NCBI GenBank assembly: GCA_023101725.1
Contig: JALJCO010003942.1
Coordinates: 1 to 64,000 of the forward strand
Source of the DNA: Atherinomorus stipes
Lineage: Eukaryota > Chordata > Actinopteri > Atheriniformes > Atherinidae
DNA length: 64,000 nt
Reading direction: 5' to 3'
A program made the position numbers and the translations under genes. Under the pieces are notes generated by a model that made no database searches, was not told the DNA's origin, and saw only the letters and a program-made list of their open reading frames with translations. Of the stretch, positions 56,101-64,000 are shown piece by piece; the stretch's first letter is position 1, and every line of letters begins with the position of its first letter.

Positions 56101-59100
56101 ATCGGTACAGAGACGTCCTGCTGCAGAGACTTCAGGTTCATGTCATCAGGGACGGTACAGAGACGTCCTGCTGCAGAGACTTCAGGTTCATGTCATCAGG
56201 GACGGTACAGAGACGTCCTGCTGCAGAGACTTCAGGTTCATGTCATCAGGGACGGTACAGAGACGTCCTGCTGCAGAGACTTCAGGTTCATGTCATCAGG
56301 GACGGTACAGAGACGTCCTGCTGCAGAGACTTCAGGTTCATGTCATCAGGGACGGTACAGAGACGTCCTGCTGCAGAGACTTCAGGTTCATGTCATCAGG
56401 GACGGTACAGAGACGTCCTGCTGCAGAGACTTCAGGTTCATGTCATCAGGGACGGTACAGAGACGTCCTGCTGCAGAGACTTCAGGTTCACATGTCATCA
56501 GGGACGGTACAGAGACGTCCTGCTGCAGAGACTTCAGGTTCATGTCATCAGGGACGGTACAGAGACGTCCTGCTGCAGAGACTTCAGGTTCATGTCATCA
56601 GGGACGGTACAGAGACGTCCTGCTGCAGAGACTTCAGGTTCATGTCATCAGGGACGGTACAGAGACGTCCTGCTGCAGAGACTTCAGGTTCATGTCATCA
56701 GGGACGGTACAGAGACGTCCTGCTGCAGAGACTTCAGGTTCATGTCATCAGGGACGGTACAGAGACGTCCTGCTGCAGAGACTTCAGGTTCATGTCATCA
56801 GGGACGGTACAGAGACGTCCTGCTGCAGAGACTTCAGGTTCATGTCATCAGGGACGGTACAGAGACGTCCTGCTGCAGAGACTTCAGGTTCATGTCATCA
56901 GGGACGGTACAGAGACGTCCTGCTGCAGAGACTTCAGGTTCATACATGTCATCAGGGACGGTACAGAGACGTCCTGCTGCAGAGACTTCAGGTTCATGTC
57001 ATCAGGGACGGTACAGAGACGTCCTGCTGCAGAGACTTCAGGTTCATGTCATCAGGGACGGTACAGAGACGTCCTGCTGCAGAGACTTCAGGTTCATGTC
57101 ATCAGGGACGGTACAGAGACGTCCTGCTGCAGAGACTTCAGGTTCATGTCATCAGGGACGGTACAGAGACGTCCTGCTGCAGAGACTTCAGGTTCATGTC
57201 ATCAGGGACGGTACAGAGACGTCCTGCTGCAGAGACTTCAGGTTCATGTCATCAGGGACGGTACAGAGACGTCCTGCTGCAGAGACTTCAGGTTCATGTC
57301 ATCAGGGACGGTACAGAGACGTCCTGCTGCAGAGACTTCAGGTTCATGTCATCAGGGACGGTACAGAGACGTCCTGCTGCAGAGACTTCAGGTTCATGTC
57401 ATCAGGGACGGTACAGAGACGTCCTGCTGCAGAGACTTCAGGTTCATGTCATCAGGGACGGTACAGAGACGTCCTGCTGCAGAGACTTCAGGTTCACGTC
57501 ATCAGGGACGGTACAGAGACGTCCTGCTGCAGAGACTTCAGGTTCATGTCATCAGGGACGGTACAGAGACGTCCTGCTGCAGAGACTTCAGGTTCATGTC
57601 ATCAGGGACGGTACAGAGACGTCCTGCTGCAGAGACTTCAGGTTCATGTCATCAGGGACGGTACAGAGACGTCCTGCTGCAGAGACTTCAGGTACATGTC
57701 ATCAGGGACGGTACAGAGACGTCCTGCTGCAGAGACTTCAGGTTCATGTCATCAGGGACGGTACAGAGACGTCCTGCTGCAGAGACTTCAGGTTCATGTC
57801 ATCAGGGACGGTACAGAGACGTCCTGCTGCAGAGACTTCAGGTTCATGTCATCAGGGACGGTACAGAGACGTCCTGCTGCAGAGACTTCAGGTTCACATG
57901 TCATCAGGGACGGTACAGAGACGTCCTGCTGCAGAGACTTCAGGTTCATGTCATCAGGGACAGTACAGAGACGTCCTGCTGCAGAGACTTCAGGTTCATG
58001 TCATCAGGGACGGTACAGAGACGTCCTGCTGCAGAGACTTCAGGTTCATGTCATCAGGGACGGTACAGAGACGTCCTGCTGCAGAGACTTCAGGTTCATG
58101 TCATCAGGGACGGTACAGAGACGTCCTGCTGCAGAGACTTCAGGTTCATGTCATCAGGGACGGTACAGAGACGTCCTGCTGCAGAGACTTCAGGTTCATG
58201 TCATCAGGGACGGTACAGAGACGTCCTGCTGCAGAGACTTCAGGTTCATGTCATCAGGGACGGTACAGAGAGACGTCCTGCTGCAGAGACTTCAGGTTCA
58301 TGTCATCAGGGACGGTACAGAGACGTCCTGCTGCAGAGACTTCAGGTTCACATGTCATCAGGGACGGTACAGAGACGTCCTGCTGCAGAGACTTCAGGTT
58401 CATGTCATCAGGGACGGTACAGAGACGTCCTGCTGCAGAGACTTCAGGTTCATGTCATCAGGGACGGTACAGAGACGTCCTGCTGCAGAGACTTCAGGTT
58501 CATGTCATCAGGGACGGTACAGAGACGTCCTGCTGCAGAGACTTCAGGTTCATGTCATCAGGGACGGTACAGAGACGTCCTGCTGCAGAGACTTCAGGTT
58601 CATGTCATCAGGGACGGTACAGAGACGTCCTGCTGCAGAGACTTCAGGTTCATGTCATCAGGGACGGTACAGAGACGTCCTGCTGCAGAGACTTCAGGTT
58701 CATGTCATCAGGGACGGTACAGAGACGTCCTGCTGCAGAGACTTCAGGTTCATGTCATCAGGGACGGTACAGAGACGTCCTGCTGCAGAGACTTCAGGTT
58801 CATACATGTCATCAGGGACGGTACAGAGACGTCCTGCTGCAGAGACTTCAGGTTCATGTCATCAGGGACGGTACAGAGACGTCCTGCTGCAGAGACTTCA
58901 GGTTCATGTCATCAGGGACGGTACAGAGACGTCCTGCTGCAGAGACTTCAGGTTCATGTCATCAGGGACGGTACAGAGACGTCCTGCTGCAGAGACTTCA
59001 GGTTCATGTCATCAGGGACGGTACAGAGACGTCCTGCTGCAGAGACTTCAGGTTCATGTCATCAGGGACGGTACAGAGACGTCCTGCTGCAGAGACTTCA

Positions 59101-62100
59101 GGTTCATGTCATCAGGGACGGTACAGAGACGTCCTGCTGCAGAGACTTCAGGTTCACATGTCATCAGGGACGGTACAGAGACGTCCTGCTGCAGAGACTT
59201 CAGGTTCATGTCATCAGGGACGGTACAGAGACGTCCTGCTGCAGAGACTTCAGGTTCATGTCATCAGGGACGGTACAGAGACGTCCTGCTGCAGAGACTT
59301 CAGGTTCATGTCATCAGGGACGGTACAGAGACGTCCTGCTGCAGAGACTTCAGGTTCATGTCATCAGGGACGGTACAGAGACGTCCTGCTGCAGAGACTT
59401 CAGGTTCATGTCATCAGGGACGGTACAGAGACGTCCTGCTGCAGAGACTTCAGGTTCATGTCATCAGGGACGGTACAGAGACGTCCTGCTGCAGAGACTT
59501 CAGGTTCATGTCATCAGGGACGGTACAGAGACGTCCTGCTGCAGAGACTTCAGGTTCATGTCATCAGGGACGGTACAGAGACGTCCTGCTGCAGAGACTT
59601 CAGGTTCATGTCATCAGGGACGGTACAGAGACGTCCTGCTGCAGAGACTTCAGGTTCATGTCATCAGGGACGGTACAGAGACGTCCTGCTGCAGAGACTT
59701 CAGGTTCATGTCATCAGGGACGGTACAGAGACGTCCTGCTGCAGAGACTTCAGGTTCATGTCATCAGGGACGGTACAGAGACGTCCTGCTGCAGAGACTT
59801 CAGGTTCACATGTCATCAGGGACGGTACAGAGACGTCCTGCTGCAGAGACTTCAGGTTCATGTCATCAGGGACGGTACAGAGACGTCCTGCTGCAGAGAC
59901 TTCAGGTTCATGTCATCAGGGACGGTACAGAGACGTCCTGCTGCAGAGACTTCAGGTTCATGTCATCAGGGACGGTACAGAGACGTCCTGCTGCAGAGAC
60001 TTCAGGTTCATGTCATCAGGGACGGTACAGAGACGTCCTGCTGCAGAGACTTCAGGTTCATGTCATCAGGGACGGTACAGAGACGTCCTGCTGCAGAGAC
60101 TTCAGGTTCATGTCATCAGGGACGGTACAGAGACGTCCTGCTGCAGAGACTTCAGGTTCATACATGTCATCAGGGACGGTACAGAGACGTCCTGCTGCAG
60201 AGACTTCAGGTTCATGTCATCAGGGACGGTACAGAGACGTCCTGCTGCAGAGACTTCAGGTTCATGTCATCAGGGACGGTACAGAGACGTCCTGCTGCAG
60301 AGACTTCAGGTTCATGTCATCAGGGACGGTACAGAGACGTCCTGCTGCAGAGACTTCAGGTTCATGTCATCAGGGACGGTACAGAGACGTCCTGCTGCAG
60401 AGACTTCAGGTTCATGTCATCAGGGACGGTACAGAGACGTCCTGCTGCAGAGACTTCAGGTTCATGTCATCAGGGACGGTACAGAGACGTCCTGCTGCAG
60501 AGACTTCAGGTTCATGTCATCAGGGACGGTACAGAGACGTCCTGCTGCAGAGACTTCAGGTTCATGTCATCAGGGACGGTACAGAGACGTCCTGCTGCAG
60601 AGACTTCAGGTTCATGTCATCAGGGACGGTACAGAGACGTCCTGCTGCAGAGACTTCAGGTTCATGTCATCAGGGACGGTACAGAGACGTCCTGCTGCAG
60701 AGACTTCAGGTTCATGTCATCAGGGACGGTACAGAGACGTCCTGCTGCAGAGACTTCAGGTTCATGTCATCAGGGACGGTACAGAGACGTCCTGCTGCAG
60801 AGACTTCAGGTTCATGTCATCAGGGACGGTACAGAGACGTCCTGCTGCAGAGACTTCAGGTTCATGTCATCAGGGACGGTACAGAGACGTCCTGCTGCAG
60901 AGACTTCAGGTTCATGTCATCAGGGACGGTACAGAGACGTCCTGCTGCAGAGACTTCAGGTTCATGTCATCAGGGACGGTACAGAGACGTCCTGCTGCAG
61001 AGACTTCAGGTACATGTCATCAGGGACGGTACAGAGACGTCCTGCTGCAGAGACTTCAGGTTCATGTCATCAGGGACGGTACAGAGACGTCCTGCTGCAG
61101 AGACTTCAGGTTCATGTCATCAGGGACGGTACAGAGACGTCCTGCTGCAGAGACTTCAGGTTCATGTCATCAGGGACGGTACAGAGACGTCCTGCTGCAG
61201 AGACTTCAGGTTCACATGTCATCAGGGACGGTACAGAGACGTCCTGCTGCAGAGACTTCAGGTTCATGTCATCAGGGACGGTACAGAGACGTCCTGCTGC
61301 AGAGACTTCAGGTTCATGTCATCAGGGACGGTACAGAGACGTCCTGCTGCAGAGACTTCAGGTTCATGTCATCAGGGACGGTACAGAGACGTCCTGCTGC
61401 AGAGACTTCAGGTTCATGTCATCAGGGACGGTACAGAGACGTCCTGCTGCAGAGACTTCAGGTTCATGTCATCAGGGACGGTACAGAGACGTCCTGCTGC
61501 AGAGACTTCAGGTTCATGTCATCAGGGACGGTACAGAGACGTCCTGCTGCAGAGACTTCAGGTTCATGTCATCAGGGACGGTACAGAGACGTCCTGCTGC
61601 AGAGACTTCAGGTTCATGTCATCAGGGACGGTACAGAGACGTCCTGCTGCAGAGACTTCAGGTTCACATGTCATCAGGGACGGTACAGAGACGTCCTGCT
61701 GCAGAGACTTCAGGTTCATGTCATCAGGGACGGTACAGAGACGTCCTGCTGCAGAGACTTCAGGTTCATGTCATCAGGGACGGTACAGAGACGTCCTGCT
61801 GCAGAGACTTCAGGTTCATGTCATCAGGGACGGTACAGAGACGTCCTGCTGCAGAGACTTCAGGTTCATGTCATCAGGGACGGTACAGAGACGTCCTGCT
61901 GCAGAGACTTCAGGTTCATGTCATCAGGGACGGTACAGAGACGTCCTGCTGCAGAGACTTCAGGTTCATGTCATCAGGGACGGTACAGAGACGTCCTGCT
62001 GCAGAGACTTCAGGTTCATGTCATCAGGGACGGTACAGAGACGTCCTGCTGCAGAGACTTCAGGTTCATGTCATCAGGGACGGTACAGAGACGTCCTGCT

Positions 62101-62854
62101 GCAGAGACTTCAGGTTCATGTCATCAGGGACGGTACAGAGACATCCTGCTGCAGAGACTTCAGGTTCATGTCATCAGGGACGGTACAGAGACGTCCTGCT
62201 GCAGAGACTTCAGGTTCATGTCATCAGGGACGGTACAGAGACGTCCTGCTGCAGAGACTTCAGGTTCATGTCATCAGGGACGGTACAGAGACGTCCTGCT
62301 GCAGAGACTTCAGGTCCATGTCATCAGGGACGGTACAGAGACGTCCTGCTGCAGAGACTTCAGGTTCATGTCATCAGGGACGGTACAGAGACGTCCTGCT
62401 GCAGAGACTTCAGGTCCATGTCATCAGGGACGGTACAGAGACGTCCTGCTGCAGAGACTTCAGGTTCATGTCATCAGGGACGGTACAGAGACGTCCTGTT
62501 GCAGAGACTTCAGGTTCATGTCATCAGGGACGGTACAGAGACGTCCTGCTGCAGAGACTTCAGGTTCATGTCATCAGGGGACGGTACAGAGACGTCCTGC
62601 TGCAGAGACTTCAGGTTCATGTCATCAGGGACGGTACAGAGACGTCCTGCTGCAGAGACTTCAGGTTCATACATGTCATCAGGGACGGTACAGAGACGTC
62701 CTGCTGCAGAGACTTCAGGTTCATGTCATCAGGGACGGTACAGAGACGTCCTGCTGCAGAGACTTCAGGTTCATGTCATCAGGGACGGTACAGAGACGTC
62801 CTGCTGCAGAGACTTCAGGTTCATGTCATCAGGGACGGTACAGAGACGTCCTGC
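53166..62854. repeat. 9.7-kb, 50-bp minisatellite
   Basis: About 193 nearly identical units with cagggacggtacagagacgt, cctgctgcagagacttcagg and ttcatgtcat. Because 50 is not a multiple of three and the unit has no stop in any plus frame, open frames of 3242, 3233 and 2781 codons overlap on the plus strand. Length variants add 4 bp (ttcatacatg), 2 bp (ttcacatg or gactgttcagg) or 1 bp, and shift the frame. There is no splice or start context suggesting a gene. The array ends in gtcctgcaaaataaaaatga. Confidence 0.97.
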
Positions 62855-63418
62855 AAAATAAAAATGAAATAAAAACATAAACCTCCTAAAACCTCGGCTT
62901 TATTTCTTTCTGCATTTTTATTTCTATCATGTTTGAAGAGAGTATGGGCATCATAACATAAATGAATTTTTTCTTGGTAAAATAATTAATTTCTGAGAAT
63001 AATATGTCTCATAAGTGGACAGCGGCTCAATGTTCATAGATTAAATTAAAAATTTATCAGAGGAACAATCAATGAAACTCCTGTACAATAAGTGTCAAAT
63101 GTAACAGTTCAACAAAATATGATATTTCACCTGCACATCAGACGTTCCTGCACAGTCCTGAACATGACACCATGTCAGAGAGTTCATGTTCCCGAAATAA
63201 GGAAAGCTGCAGAGATGACACACGTAAAGGAGACATCTCAATGTCTGAATGAGGAATTACAGAACTTCCTACATTCACTGATTTATTTCACTCAGACCAC
63301 AAATGAAAAAGAACGCGTGTATTTCAGCGTACTTATGCTTGCAAATAACAAAAGTACTTTTCCCCATCATTTGGATTTTTACATGTAATCCTCTTCCATT
63401 TTTCCGTCTTTGCAACTC
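62855..63418. other. No plus-strand gene; possible minus-strand 3' UTR
   Basis: The minus strand carries aataaa at about 62903-62898 (plus tttatt), close to the array edge. That fits a polyadenylation site for the tentative exon at 63419-63478. The plus-strand open frame at 63092-63388 has no recognised domain. Confidence 0.35.
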
Positions 63419-63478
63419 TTACTGGATTTGGATCTGATGCTCCATGAAGGATTTCACAGCTGAAGCACATTTACTTAC
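63419..63478 (-). CDS. Tentative terminal coding exon of an unknown gene
   Basis: The minus strand has a strong 3' splice site: a pyrimidine-rich cttttattttttttacag ending at 63479, with a ttctaaac branch-like motif before it. It is followed by 19 codons in phase 0, VSKCASAVKSFMEHQIQIQ, and TAA. A minus-strand aataaa lies about 520 bp downstream. I do not recognise the peptide and see no further exon up to 64000. It could be chance. Confidence 0.3.
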   Translation of the reverse strand, partial: VSKCASAVKSFMEHQIQIQ

Positions 63479-64000
63479 CTGTAAAAAAAATAAAAGTTTA
63501 GAAGCTCAAGAAAGTATTTTGCAAATACTGTGCAAAATGTGGGATGAAAGATGTTTTAGTCTTATTTCTATGGTGCATTTCCTGTTCTTGAGTAACATTC
63601 TTACTGTGACACCGGACTAAAGTTTCCTGAGATACATCATGGACATGTTCTGTCCCGGAGTAAAACAAGAAGCAGCTACTGGATCAACCAGGTCCAAAAA
63701 CAGCTTCATAGTTTGAATTGTCCCTTTAGTTTGGACGTTCAGTAGGAGCTCATCACCCCATTTAACAAGCCAACGCCGCCCACTCGCATGTGGGAGCGTA
63801 CAACATGGTCACATGATGCTCTCAGACGTTTGTCCGTGTTGGATCGCTGCTGCAGATGACTCAGACGGTTCAGCATGAACTCATGATGCAGCAGAATTTC
63901 TCATCAAATCACCGTTTCATCATCTCTGATGATGCTGATGTGGGTCTGCTTTCATCATTCTGCCACAAGCCAGCTTTTGGTGACCCATCATAGATCACAT
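63479..64000. other. No gene recognised
   Basis: Mostly unique sequence. Near 63900-63960 there are clustered atgatg/catcat motifs. No exon with a recognisable domain was found on either strand. Confidence 0.45.

Noticed and set aside
53152..62880. Open frame of 3242 codons on the plus strand
   Set aside because: It is a read-through of a 50-bp repeat open in all three plus frames, with frame shifts at length variants and no recognised domain, promoter or splice context.

Overview
This window comes from a vertebrate nuclear genome, almost certainly a spiny-rayed (neoteleost or percomorph) fish. The evidence is a pair of MHC class II genes with teleost-type sequence, a class II beta gene whose beta2 domain is split by an extra intron (a layout known from many neoteleosts), and fish-type transposon debris (L2-like LINEs, Tc1/mariner relatives, short inverted-repeat elements). 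No bacterial features, tRNA or rRNA genes, or CRISPR arrays were seen.

The functional core is a head-to-head MHC class II pair. The alpha gene is on the minus strand (signal exon 21361-21418, alpha1 exon 17517-17762); its alpha2, transmembrane and tail exons are not found in the window. The beta gene is on the plus strand and is complete: six exons between 22498 and 36177, 249 codons, consensus splice junctions, and a polyadenylation signal at 36577. About 1.1 kb separates the two start codons. It holds a clear X-Y module for alpha and a clear X box for beta. Together the products would form a classical peptide-presenting alpha/beta heterodimer for CD4 T cells: alpha N79/N86 and beta W76/H96/N97 correspond to the conserved peptide main-chain contacts.

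The rest is dominated by minisatellites, about two thirds of the window. They are an 18/19-bp array (3190-17200) on the alpha gene's 3' side; a 33/26-bp array (17811-21345) filling alpha intron 1; a 41-bp array (23501-24870) in beta intron 2; a 39-bp array (25788-30368) in beta intron 3; a 63-bp array made from a LINE reverse-transcriptase active site (32463-32900); a 62-bp array (33640-34570); a 23-bp array (38876-47875) carrying a consensus cAMP-response element in nearly every unit; and a 50-bp array (53166-62854). The very long open frames across these arrays are stop-free tandem repeats, not genes.

The most striking observation is the 39-bp array. Its unit is the last coding bases of beta exon 3 plus the adjoining 5' splice site, so the exon-intron junction has been copied about 117 times in a row and most copies keep a near-consensus donor. 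The second is the 9-kb array of about 390 CRE palindromes beside a class II gene, a family whose X2 promoter box is itself a CREB/ATF-type site. Intergenic tracts at 36600-38875, 47876-53165 and 62855-64000 hold transposon remnants and one weak candidate terminal exon on the minus strand (63419-63478).
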